64,000 nt of DNA from Pelecanus crispus (taxonomy: Eukaryota > Chordata > Aves > Pelecaniformes > Pelecanidae): contig NC_134649.1 of NCBI RefSeq assembly GCF_030463565.1, positions 30,901,044-30,965,043 on the forward strand, written 5' to 3'. The first letter of the stretch is position 1. Each line of letters opens with the position of its first letter. The position numbers and the translations under genes are program-made. Shown piece by piece: positions 22,394-36,100 of this stretch. The notes beneath the pieces were generated by a model. The model had not been told where the DNA came from, did no database searches, and saw only the letters and a list, made by a program, of their open reading frames with translations.

Positions 22394-22947
22394 TTTATTA
22401 TTATAGAGACTGAATTAAAAAGTAGAAATATCAGCTCTCTTAAGAAATAGAAATATATCCTTTTCATATGTCTTCCCTATTACATATATATTTTCATAAA
22501 CTTGTGGTAGACCTTTAGTGTGGAAATAACGCATTCCAAGTATTTGTAAATCTATTTCAAACAGGAGCTCCGTTATGTGCGGCAGAATACAGGTTATATA
22601 CTATTACAGAGACAGAGCTACCTGTTTTTTCTGAACCCTGTTCAGCACTGAGGCCTGAGAACACAGCAAAATATCCCTGTAATGTCTGTGTTTCATGATC
22701 AAATTCTCAAAAATCTTGGAAAGCAGCAAGTCACATTTAAACCATACAGACAAAAACCCCAAACCTTGGTACAAACATTGAATTGACACAATAAACATGT
22801 ACCTATTTAGAAACAAAGTTTTACAGTATTTCACAATATTATTTCCTATTACATCTTTTAAAGACTAGTATTTTGAAAATAACATTTTTCTGCAACTTCT
22901 TCAAAGAAGAAACATGAAACATTTCTGACCAGTAACATAAGGAAGAT
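22394..22947 (-). other. NOL8: Predicted NOL8 3' UTR
   Basis: A/T-rich unique DNA downstream of the NOL8 stop (22950-22948). On the minus strand an AATAAA lies at 22399-22394, immediately inside the array breakpoint. A second AATAAA at 22952-22947 overlaps the stop codon itself. Which one is used cannot be told from sequence. An open frame of 76 codons here is not supported as a gene. Confidence 0.55.
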
Positions 22948-25900
22948 TTATTGTTTTGCTTTTACTTTCCTTCTTGCATCCTTATGCTTCTTCCGGCATT
23001 CCTAAAAATATTTAAATTTTAAGATAATATTATGAGAAGTTTCTAAATTCACCCGTTTGTCTCAAATACTTTTTTTACATGCAGTAAAGTAACTCGTCCT
23101 GTACAATACAGAGATTCAGTAATTTACCTGACTGGACGTCACAACATGATGTTATACACACTTCTATACTAAAAATTTTTAGTTCCCTGGTAATTATAAA
23201 GTTTCAAGCCCTTCTAAGGGTCCTGAATTAATTTTTAATGCAAATCAAGCAAATAAACAGCTGCATTCCCTCCTCACACTGCACTTTCAGCTGCAGTTAC
23301 CAAATAACAGATGTTAAAATACTCACCTCAATCAATAAGCTACGTCTGTCTTCCCAGTCATCTTTTTCTTCACTGAGGTCTACTGATCTACAAAATAACT
23401 TAGGGCCCTCTGCACAAAACAAACAACAAATTAATATGGTTAAACAGTTCTGAATATGCTGTTGTTTGTAAATCTCATGAGCAACACAGCAATAAAGCCA
23501 GAAAGCCTATTCTTCATATTCCTCTCTTGCCCCCACAAGTGTTATGTATTACAGCCTTGCATACTAAGAAACATGTAAGACAGCAGCAGTTTTCCTTAAT
23601 ATGCTGAAACATAAATTGCAGTGAAACAGCATCTGTTTCATTAAAAGCTCAGCACCATTATCCCACATCTCTCAAGAAAATTTATGCCTGCTAAGGATTC
23701 AGAGCTCAATTTTAGCTCGCTCAATTTTAATCAGGTAAGATAGAAGATTATAGTACAATAACTGTATTAACACAGTAACTTTTACACATACATTTAACGA
23801 TAGTTATCTAATATGTCTCAGGAAACAAACATTATTTAAGGATGTCCTGATAATTTATTGTATAAAATATCAAAAGCAATTTTTTTGGTGGCCTGTGGGT
23901 TGGGGGCTTTTTTGGTGGTTTTTTTTCTTTGTTTTGTTGTTGGTTTTGTTTTTAAATATGAAATTCATTACATTCACAAGAAAAAACCCCACATTATTTA
24001 GGATCAAGAACCATGTGGGCATATGTGTCTGATATGAATATTCAATATTCTTAATGATAACACCAGAAACACAGAAAAAAATTAAAGATCACATATATGC
24101 CTGAAAGGACCTAAAATGTCTAGATAACTTGTCAAGTGATTTTTTTTTTTTTTTGGTAAGCCCTAAAAGACCAGCCACATATTAGGCAATTATCTGAAAA
24201 CAGGAAAGCAAGATAGCTGTTCAGCATTTATTTTACCAGGACTTTCTCGTGGGATGTGCTACCACAATTCATACCACAAGTAATGATGGAAATTTGCTTT
24301 TTTTTTTTTTTTTTTTTTTAAAACCTCTCATCTGTGCAGTATTTTTTCCTCACTGGATTTCAGTAAGAGTTAAAAAAAGGGGTGAATAAGTTCTGTTATA
24401 CCTCTTAGTCGTTCATCATCTTTGGAGAAGAAGAAAAATCTAGCACTTTCTGTCCGTGGTAAAGAGAAAAACCTAGACAAACACAAAGGCATTTTAGCAT
24501 CATAAAAATTACTGTCAAATTCATTAACACATGTTAAAGCTGTAATGCTTCAGAGAAATACTATGCATTGAAGAACATTGCTCCATAGTGACCAAATATA
24601 GCCTTCTATTAAAAAAGCGTTTCTTAAGAAAACTTAATAGATATTTGACTTTTGGCCAAACCCACTACCCAGTTAAGTTCTCATGCACTGAGCTAGAAAC
24701 TCAGCTTTTACATTCAACTTCAAATCACATGTGGTATTGGGATTTCTTAATATTACATTCTGTGCAACAAGGAATGGTTTCCTAAGACAACTTCCATTGT
24801 TCAGAGATGTAGAACAAAGATGTTAGTTTCCCATGACCTGAGTGCCGCTATTAATATTTTCATAGCAAACTACTACAGCCAAGTAGACAGCAAATACAAA
24901 TATAACTTGCATTTCTTTGTCCCTTTCACTTTCTGATGCTTCTGGTTCATCATCACCCTCAGAACTGCTGTCTTGGAAACGTGGATCTTCTTGCCATGCG
25001 ACTTTTACAGGTTTTATTGTTTCAAGTATGTAGGGCTCTGCAATAATACCACAATTAAAAAAAAAAAATCAGATTTTTCCCCTACTTGCCAGTAAAAATT
25101 TCTACTTTAAGTTAAACACTTAAATCGGAAAAGACAGATTTAATAAGGACAGAAACCTCCCCTCTTAGGTTTTCTACCACCCTCTGGGCAGGTATGAATT
25201 TAGTTTCCTTTCTCATGTCACAAATTCACCCTCAAAATTCACAACTAGTATCATCACAGCATAGGGAAAAAGTGCAGTTCTTCTGAAGCTCGTTGTTAGG
25301 GTCCAGGGTTCTATCCAGTCACTCCAATCTAACAATCATTATCAACTGACTTGGGAGTAATTGTGCCTATTCATATTTTTAACTTGCAGAAGTTGGAATA
25401 AAAGCTTTCTTTCACTGTGAACTATCTTAGTAAGTTCCTTTGCAAAGAAACTCATAATGCCTTAGCTTATTCTTTCTGTGTGTTTAAGCTATGTTATTTT
25501 CACGTATGTATTCCTGCCTATAGAATAAACAGCCAGTTGCCAGCAGCCCAAGTTTACACGTGGTAACTTAAAGACATACCTGAGCTCTTACTACTTCACC
25601 TCACCGAAAGAACTGAGGTTATGAACCTATGGTACCCTTTTCTTTTAGTGTATAAGCACAGTACTTATCTGGATGACCAGAACAGAGAAGACAGCTCTTG
25701 CCTCTCTCTGGCAGTATAAAACAGTTTCCAACCCCAACAGTAACCAGACTATGAAACACAAGCAGTATTTTATTCCACAGAAAGATCAGAAAATTCTACT
25801 TTGGAAAAAGTGAGCATTTGCAGGTTTAAATTGTCCACAAAACATCCATAGTTTGTACTCAAAAAAAGACTATCTACATGTTGTCCCTTCATGGTTTTCA

Positions 25901-28900
25901 CATGACACGTGATCTTAAATCAGGTTAAACAAAAACAACAACAACAAAATCACAAAAATAAGCAACTGAGGTATATGCAATGGAGAGAGACTTATATTTT
26001 GTTCATGTCAATACAGGAGCTAGCACAGGGGCCCTGTTGCCACCAAATAGGATTCTTATGCAATATAAACCAATAATTTAATAACAACAACAGCAAATAT
26101 AAGCCACAGTGCTCAAGCATGGTTTTCAGTGCTATCATCTTTGTGAACTCTGAACTACATCTCCACTCAGATTATTTTCCACTTTGTTCTAGAGATCTCT
26201 TACATATTCTGAAACCCGTATTATTGCATTCAGAAGATACTGAATACTTTCTGAAGTCACCAGAAATGTGGGGGTTTGTTGGGGTTTTTTTTGTTGTGGT
26301 TTTGGTGGGGGTTTTTTGGGTTTTTTTTTTTTTTTTTTTTTGTATTTCAGTTAACAGTTAATAAATTTATTTCAGTTAACAGTTAATAAAACGTTCTTGG
26401 ATCCTGGGGTCAACTAAGATTTTCTTTTGCTCATAATACTACCTTAATTAACATACATTTTATTTAGAATCTTGTTGGCTTACATGAAACCTGATTTGAC
26501 TTATATATAATCTTTTTCCCTGTTTATTTGAGAAATTTAGTGGACGACAAGTTTTTCCATCACTGTTCAAAAAACAGTTAAATAATATTTAATTTAATTT
26601 AATTCCTTCTCAAAACATCCCTTTCAAAATTCCTGGGATGCAAGCATGAATTAACTGTGATTAAGCTACAACAATCTTGGCAAGTATAAGAGAAGATCAT
26701 AATGATTTTGCATAATTACTTACTTTTGCCTCTGAAAGTCCCCTGGATTCTGAATTTCTATATACTGTAGAAATTCTAACTAACTCTACAGCGCCTGACA
26801 TAAGCTACTTGTTAGAAATTGTACTACTATATATGCCCTGCTGTTACCTTCTTTCATGCCCGACTCCTCCATGTCTCCAAAGAAGGAAAACGTGAAACCA
26901 CTAGACTCCTGAGCTATGTTACTCCCAACGTTAGAACCCAAATGGTCAGGTGGGGTAGAGTCCTCTGCACCGTCTTTGTCCCAGGGTATTTCTTCATTTT
27001 TTTCTGATTTGCTCTTTGAAGATCCAAACAACTCTTTTAAATCAACAGCAATATCATAATATATTTCTTTAGACACTTCAGGCAGTTTCTCACTCTCTTC
27101 CCTCTTCTTCTTCCTTTTAGCTTTACTGAAATGAGATCATTAAAGGACAGTAACACAGCACATATATTTTTAAAGGAAAGGTTCCCTAAGAGGTAACCTT
27201 GCTATTAATGTCTTCCTAAACTCATCTAAGCACATTAATGAGTAGTTCACTTTTAAGGTTTGGGGTTTTGGTTTTTTTTTTTTCCTTTCTTTCTTAGCAA
27301 TTCCAGGTTCTGGCAATAGGATATTTCCTATTGCCAGAAATAGGTTTATAGGGCAGCATGACTATCCTTTTGGTTTAGATTTTTTGACCCATTTCTTTTC
27401 ACCTCTTGCAATTTACCCACCCTTTGAGGCTAAGCAGTGGGGAAACATGAGGTTTGACTCTAAAGGCAGGAACAAGACTACTTTATAATTAACCACATCC
27501 TGACTTTTCACTTAATATGTGATAGCATATAAATTAAGATATTAGGACAGATTTGTTTTCCAGTGAAAGAAATGTTAAGAGCTAATTTTTTTTCTCAGAT
27601 TTGCAAATCTTAAAGTCCATGACTTGAAGCAAAGGGATAGCCTGAAGGTGAGAAAGGAAGACAGAAAATGGCATGCAGAGAATAGATGGACTAGAAAGAA
27701 AAGATACTACATGGTGGTTTTAGTGGTCACAATTCTTATTATATCTTGATTTTAGCAATAACAGAAAGAACTAAAGAAAAAACAGAGCAGTCTGCATAGT
27801 TTCAAACTCAGTCTTCCACTATAGCCATCTTTCCATGGGAAGAAACATCACAATTATAGTTACCAAGCTGTAATATTACCTCTCTTTTTCTGTAGCACTT
27901 TGTTTCTTTTCAAAAACTGCATGGTCCTGTCTTGTGGGATCATAGCGGAGGGCATTAATATCTCTATAAAAATAGAAAGGAAAAACCATGAGATATTCTA
28001 GATGCTCAGCTGAAAGCTACCCTAGACCTTTACAGTCAGATTCAAATTCACATTGACTTCTTTACCAAAAAAGCTCCAAATCAATCCAAAATCTAACTGG
28101 CATTTAAAAAGTACTGCTAGTCAGTGTCCCAGTCAGGAAAAATTACAAACAGGAAATTGTGGTATTTCATACAAAACATAGACCTCAAGTTGTGAGTTAT
28201 GCAGTAAGTTTATACCTGTACCTGTTGATCTTTTCAGGAGCAATACCAATATAGCTATCCATATCAATACATCTATCTATTTCTTCTAGTACCAAACATT
28301 GCATAAATTCAAATAGTCCAAGGGGGGTAAAAAAGAAAAAAAAAAAACACCCCCAAAAAAACCCCAAACCAAAAAAACATTATGCCCACCTTTCAAAATT
28401 TAAACATTTTAGGGACTTTCAGCTAAAGCAGTCTAAGGTTTAGACTGACCCCAATACTAGCGTAGCAAAGCCCACGTTGCCTTATGGCAATGCAAGAAGG
28501 TAATCACTTATTTCCCCTCCTCTCCCTGAATTAATGCTTACAGCGTAAATTAACTGCTTTTAAATGGTTACATACTGTATCATTAACTGAGTATTAGAGA
28601 ACACTGACATTCACAACTTTCCTAAGATGACCTCTGGGGTTGCACAGATTATTTCCCCCTCTGCTTAGTCTTTAGAAAATACATGAAAATTTGTACAGAA
28701 GTCATAGAATTAAATACGATTGTGCAGCAGTCACAATGGTATTTAGCAGTCAGCAGTCAACTGATGCAACTCCAATCGTGACTGTCAGTAAAAGTTTACT
28801 AATTGCATGCTATTGCATTACCTTTAACACTACTAACTTCCACGAATTCATTCCACAGACCAATTTCTGTTAAAGTGCATAGTTAAACGTCACAATACTT

Positions 28901-30065
28901 CCAATAGTACATTTCCGAACCTATCTCATCATCTGCTAATGGAAGGTTAGAGCATGCCCAATAGCAACATGTAACAAATTCCTGATCTAATGAAGAAATT
29001 TCTCAAAATCAGAAATACAGATAAGTAAAAAAAAAAAATTCTCCACTGAAAAAGAAGTTTGATGCTAGTCACCTGTAGGCCAGAGAAAACAATAACCTTA
29101 TTAACTGCTATGGAAGTTAGACTCTAACTTACTGACCTACTGCCCAGCTCACATGTTCTTTGTTTAGCCAACTTAAGTTTGTCTCCACCGAGAACAGAAA
29201 TGTATCTTACACAGGCAAGGACTTATTAAAATATTAGTTTTCATAACCAACAATCCAATCATTCAGAATCCAGTAGAAGAAACTCAAGCAGGCATCCAAT
29301 AATTTTTTCCCTAAAATAATGACAATTACCAGCTGTATAATCAATTGGAACACTCAAGTTGGGAAACTGCATTAAAGGCTAACTTCAATTGCACATAACA
29401 GAGAAGGAAATACTTTTCTCAGTCAGCTAGGCAGAAATTTTAGTTGTGAAACACTGGCAAAAATTAAGCCTTCCTAAAATCCCTTCTTTTCTGATAATGG
29501 GTGATTCATACATGAATTTCTTAGCACTTGTGGCTGTTTTAGTTGGCTTAGGGTGTTCCAGGTTGATATTCAAGAGGCTTCCCAGTATTTGCAGATTTTT
29601 CTTTTTCTCCACAGCAAGCTCTTCTTCCTCATCTGCCTTCAAGATGTTTGTCTCTGCTAAGAGAAAAATAAATACATTATTTTTAACTCACTATGACCTG
29701 AGTAAGCCTGTAGTATTTGATATATACCATTACAAAAATATTAGAAGAGCTCACACACATCAACACGCTTTTATTTTAAAGCCACTTAGCGGCTTTCTTC
29801 CTTGCACTGTAGAAAGTCTTTGATTAGAAATGTCATGGGCATCTACTTCATTTGAAAATCAGATCAGTTATTTAACCTGTTCCCTGCTGATATCACATAA
29901 CTGTGCAACTACTCTGCCACTGACAGATGCTGCCTAGTTCTGATCTCTACAAAATTTAAGTTTCAGAAACAAATTCTGAATCTTGAAAACTAGGTTAATT
30001 TTTGGTTGGGGGGGAAAGAAATATTTTAAAAATTTTGCCTTTTTCAGCTTTTCTGCCTTCTGCTG

Positions 30066-30101
<36 letters not shown>

Positions 30102-33100
30102 TCTTCCTTTCTAAGGCTGCCAAATCAGCCATGGACTGCAGGATGACTACAAAACAAACAGTTTAAATGAATGTAATGGTCAAAAAGCTTATTTTAATAA
30201 CTTACCACTTATCCTGTGAAAAACATGGATAAACATTCTGATACCATCCTGTACTAAAAAAATGTCAATTTATCAACCAAGTACATCTCATTCAGCTATT
30301 ACAAATACTTTTGCAACATACACATTTAAGGAAACACCGCTACCAATATATACTATGCACAGCAACAACAGAGTTGGGTTATGTTCTTTAAGGAACCACC
30401 AAAGAAGCTAAAGTAGTCCATAAGTTGCTTCAAGCATCCAAAATTAAGGCTTCATGATATATGTTTATTACTATCATTAACCAGGAAATACAAGCAGGTT
30501 TACCTTCTTCTTCACTGTCACTTTCAAGGAATCGAGCATCCATGCGAAATCTTTCATCTGTGCCAAATCGTGATTGCAATTTCAAGAGCTAAACAAAATG
30601 AAATAGATCCTATTAAGCAGTGGAGAAGAAAATCATAACAGTCAGTAACTTTTTTTTACTATAGTTATGGCAACTTACTAATAACCTTCAGCTCTTGATG
30701 CCTTTTCTAGAAATTTCTTTGTATTCAAAGATGCCAGTATCAGAGAAACCTCTCCCATGCCCCAACACACATTGTTTCCTCTATTTAAGAGAATTCTATT
30801 GCAAGATTTGTCAAAATTATATTCAGCAAGTATGCAAACCTACACGTTATGTTCTTCTGAAGTGGTGTTATGGTGACTTAGAAAAGAACTAAATTACAGT
30901 AATGGGTTCACTCACTTTTTCACCAGCTTTGCCTTCAAACTGGGGCTTAATTTTGAATCTCTCATTGTCTGTATCATCTTGCTCATCCTCGCTGCTTTCA
31001 AACAGTTTCCCCGAAGTTTTAGGAGCAGATTCACCCTTTGTTAAGCAAAAAGAAAATATACAAAAGCAGCCATTTACATAAGCTTGAGAAAATAAATCAG
31101 TATCAACTTTGCTCATGAGCTTTCCAGTTTATCTGAAAAAGCGGATTTCTAGAACAACGAGCTCACTTGTTGATCCATGCACTTCAAATCTTATATTGTA
31201 TACACACCTTGTACAATTCTGTTTTACAGTTATGACTATTAAATTTTAGCATAGGCAAAATATCCATGTAAATGGTAACTCAGGTTTTACAATATGAGAG
31301 AGTTAGGTATAAAACCCCAACTTTCTGATTATGTCAAGGGAGATAAATTTTAAAATATCAATGTCTAATTATACCCTTTCTGAACAAGCCTCATTTATGG
31401 TATAAACTCTAGGATAGTTTCAGTAGTTGATAAACATCAATGATTACAAAAGGTAAGCACTCCATGGCTTCGAAACAATTTTCCATAGAAACAGACGTTC
31501 TTTTAAAGAAAAAGAAAAATACAGGGCAGGGATTCTAAATACAGGGTAAGAGAGATATATGTTTAAAAAGTGCTAAATGTGAGGAAAAGTGAGAAAAGAA
31601 GGTTTTAATTAAATAGTGAGAATGGTCATATTCTTACTACATTTATGAAAGGAAAAAACCAATAAAAGTAAAACCAATGGTTTAAAGTTTTAGCAGAGAT
31701 GTGACTAAAAAATGTGATGATATAAGAAGTTATATTCCAGAAAATAATTAATTGTGCTGAAAGTATGGCAGTAAAATCCTGAGGAGTCTGCTAAATAAGG
31801 TCTCAATTAGGTAAGGTGTAAAGAGAAAGTCCCACACAACTTCCTTGGACCCTAACATCACTTTAAAAACAAGACGCTGCATTCATACAGATTCTTTGTC
31901 CACAGTGTTGGAAAGAGCAAACAGTCCTTCCATACTACTCAAGACAAATCTCTTCCCCTTCCTTTGACTAAAAGCAGTGAAATTTCAAAACTAATTATGC
32001 ATAAGCCCTATAACTTAAACATTCTTTTTATCAGTTAGAATATCTTTTATACAAATCTCAAAGTTCTCCAGCTTGAGGTCTCCAGCTTGAACAGATGCAT
32101 GGTTAAGTTCTTTGAAACCTGTTTCATGTTAGCAAAAAAAGAAGAATCATTCATATTAATTCAAACCTCATCTACTTTTTTCCTGTTACTTCACTATGAA
32201 AAACAGTCTTCACAATAAAAGGCATAGTCATATTGATATGGAATTACATTACAGAATACTGGACTTTTTCCCAATAACACTTACTTCATGCGTATTTCCC
32301 AAACTTGCATCTTTCTTCAACATCTCATCTACTTCAGCTTCACTTTCCACATCTGAATTGAATATGATGTGTTTATGCTTGCCTGCTGACTGGCTATCCT
32401 ATGCAAGAGTAAAACTGTCAAGTCAAAACATATCAAATACTTGCTACAGTCATACATAAATATCTAAAAGACATTTCCATGACATGATAGGAGGAATCTA
32501 CTATTCCTCTTGCAACTCTAGAGACAATCCAGGAATTAGGTATGCATCATTTTGTATACACTCAAAAGAAAACTGGCAATGAAATCAGAAAACCCAGAAT
32601 ATAATTTTAAAATATCTTAACCCACATCTATTAATTTCCCTGCATACTATTCAGATAAAAGTTGTGAGTGTAATTACCAGATTTGAAAGAGCTCCTTGAA
32701 TGAGTTTCTTCTGTAATTCTCTCTCCTTCTGTCTCTCTTCTAGAGCTGCTAGCCTCCTCTGGTTATCCTGCAACTGTTTATTTTTTGAAGCAGTAGCATG
32801 AAGACAAAGCTCCTTATTTTCCAGGCAGCTTGTCTTCCCATTCTCACGTTTATTAGCTTCACAGTCTGGATTTTTATTGCTTACATCCCTCTTCAATTTT
32901 TTTGAAAGCAGTTTTGGGCTTTTTAGTTGTCGTTTAACATGTTTCTGTGACACTGCAGCATTACTATCCATGTCACTGCTCTCATCTCCACTCTGATCAG
33001 TACTAGGAACAGCATCTCCATGCTCTGAGTTTTGGTCTTCTTGCAAAGAATTCACATCTTTGCTCTTTCCTTGTAAACGTGGCCAGGAAACAGGCTGATC

Positions 33101-36100
33101 ACGCTCATCTGCTAAGGAGGCAGCATCTGACAATTCCCTATGCTGTTGACAATGCATATTTTGTCTCTTTCTACTGCTGCTGACTTCAAGTGAATACAGT
33201 GGATAGTTCTTAGACTGCCTTTTAGATGACTCCTCCCCACAGTAAGAAATACAAGCTTCAAGACCTAAACTTTCTACAGACCTCTTTAAACCAGTGCTGT
33301 CCTTAGTTAACTCTTTTTCACAAAGGGACCCCATCCCTCTGAAGGGCTGATATTTCAAATGCGAATAATTTTGTCCCTTGGAGCTTTCTTCATCAACATT
33401 CTCCTCCCCTGCTAAAATTGTAGCAACTACATCTTCAGGACAGATACATTTTTTTTTAACTGCAGGGTGAAATTTGGAAAGTTTTCTTTTATTTACAACA
33501 TTACCCTCAGAATTTTCTTCAACACTGTGCTCACCAGAACTCTGTGTACTGTCTGATTCTTCTACTGGTGTCCCAGTGTTTTCAGTAGCTAATATTTTTA
33601 AGTCATCTAATGTAAGGTCTAAGCGGTAACAGTTTTGCATCAAAGATTCATAATCAGAACTGATTTCAGACTCCTCTTTCTCATGCTCTGAATAAGAGCT
33701 TTCACTATCACTTGTCTTTGTTGCACTGTTAACTGCTGTACTCTGCAAGGCAGCAATTTTGGATTTTTTAATTTTCCCTTTTCTTTCAATGTATTTTTCT
33801 TTTAAATTTTTAGTTTTCAGTGAGGAGTCATTTACCAAATCACATTTTTTGTTAGTTAGTATTTCTTTATTTTCCACCTTCACCTGTTTAGAATCTTCTA
33901 AAATTGCAGTTTTCCTGCTACTTAGATCTGGAGTTTTACTTCCAGCAATGATTTCATCTGTATCTGCTGAATCATAACCATTATCGCATTCCACAGCCTC
34001 TTTCTCTCTAGAACTTCCTTTGATAGCTTTCTTCATGGCATCTGGATTGCTTAAGGACCACTGACTACTGTATTTTAATTGAAAATTATCCCCATCAATT
34101 TCCAACTGGTCACTTTCAGTCTCAACATTTTCCGCTTTCCGTATTTCTGTCCTTTTCTTTACCATTGCTCTGCTTTCCTCTTCAGAATCAATGTCACTAT
34201 CAGAAAGACTCATATTATTTTGAGCTGTAACTCCAGAAACTTTGCTTTTATCTGCTAGCAAACCCCTCCCTGATATTTTACTATTAAGACTGCTTGATGG
34301 AGGCAATTTAGACTTCTCACTGGACTTGGATTTTGATCTTTGATCTAGCTGTGATGAGCCTGCGTTTTTTGAACATGACTGGCACCCAGAAGAGAGAACT
34401 ACAGCTCCATTCAGAGCCTCACTGCCCAGTTGTCTCAGTTTTTTAGGTGGCTTCTTAGTTACAGGGAACTCTCCTTGCCGCTTCTTGTTTATGCTGTCAT
34501 CTCTCCCTTCCAAATGCCAAGTAAGCTCGGATATAGGAACTACACGTGTCAAGTCTGGCTCCAGCTTTCTAAGGTTATGGCAGTATTTTGATGGGTCATA
34601 TTTCACAATGTTAGTCTGAGTTAAGGAATTAAAACAACATGATTCTTTCAGCAAGCAGGCTTCCAGCCTTTATGAACAGGCTAAATTCTGGTGAAAGGAC
34701 AACTAAGAGCCTTTTTTAATGTTATGACCATAAGCCTTTAAGCAACTGACTTGCAGTCTAAAAAAAATTATTCAAATCACACAAACTTCCTGCAAGATTT
34801 ACTTAAGGGATTCAGTAAATCAAGTATGACATAGTAGTCAATATTAAGACCATTAAGCAAATGTTTACCCATATGACAAAAGAAAGAAGGGAATTATGCC
34901 TATGCCCAACCAGTAGGAAAAGGATATTTTATTTTTTTGTTGACTCCTAAGGTGCAGAATAGGCAAGACTCTGCCGAATTTACCAACAACCCATTTCTAA
35001 AAGAAAAGAAAAATAATCAGTGTTAAGCAAAACAGGAATGGAAGTAACCCTGGAATAAAACAAGATGTATATTCTTTGATAACAGAAACACTAAAAAAGA
35101 ACCATCTGTGACTAATTCTTCTTTTGTTTACTCTCTTAAGTGAGATATATTCGTATTGTGCAACTCAGCCAGTTTCCTTCTCAAAAAAAGAACAAACCAA
35201 AACCAACCAACCACAAAACCAAATTTCTACAACCTACAAATAAAGAGTGACAATAAAGAACTTAATTTATTTACTTTGTAAGTACTATTTTTAATATAAA
35301 GCTTCTGGTTTATGAATTAACAGTGGTAACTATACAGGACATGATCACTATTATTTTGCCCTTTTCCCCTTTCCCACTAAAAAATTAAAAATCCCCCCAT
35401 CACCCTCCAAAAACATTCTGCGCTTAGCAAATAATTTTGAAAACTTTGTAGTAATTTTTGTTGCCTAAATTTGCATGCTCAGTGATGATGAGTTCCTGAC
35501 AACCCAGCTGTCAAAAATGTACATGCTGTATAAAAATAAGACACACAATCTCTTCACATGCTTTTAAGGGTGATACAAAGATACTCCCAACATAAACAAG
35601 TAACAAAGCATATACTAACTTAACACAAGAGAGGACAGTCTGATCAAGATTATTTCCAGTCATTATAAAGAATGACAGGAACACTCTTCATGTCTACATA
35701 TAAGGTATTTCTTCAGACTACTTTTCACAAGTTGTACTGTCACACTTAATAAAAGTTTCTTTACATAAAACATGGCAATTTAACATAAATTTAGATGTAA
35801 TAAGCTTGTGCCCAATTCTGGGTTTTGTTTTAATTCTCTGTACGTCTACCCCACCATACCTTATGGTCTGGCACCTCTGTACCTGGTACTGCTTTCATGT
35901 GAAAGTCTACAACTCCAGCCTTTTTCAGTGATTCTAACAAACGTGCTTTCTCATTTCTCTGTGGCTTTTCTTTCTGCAGCTTTGCTTCCTCCCTCTCCAT
36001 GGCAAGCCTGTACCAAAAAGTACATCATATATAAAAAAAGGTCTGCCTGTGTGCTAAATTATAGCTGGCAGCAACCCTCTCCCACAGAACAGTAACCATT

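Noticed and set aside
26281-26341. Interstitial telomere-like repeat (GGGGTTTT)
   Set aside because: Irregular run lengths and not the vertebrate TTAGGG repeat; simple low complexity.
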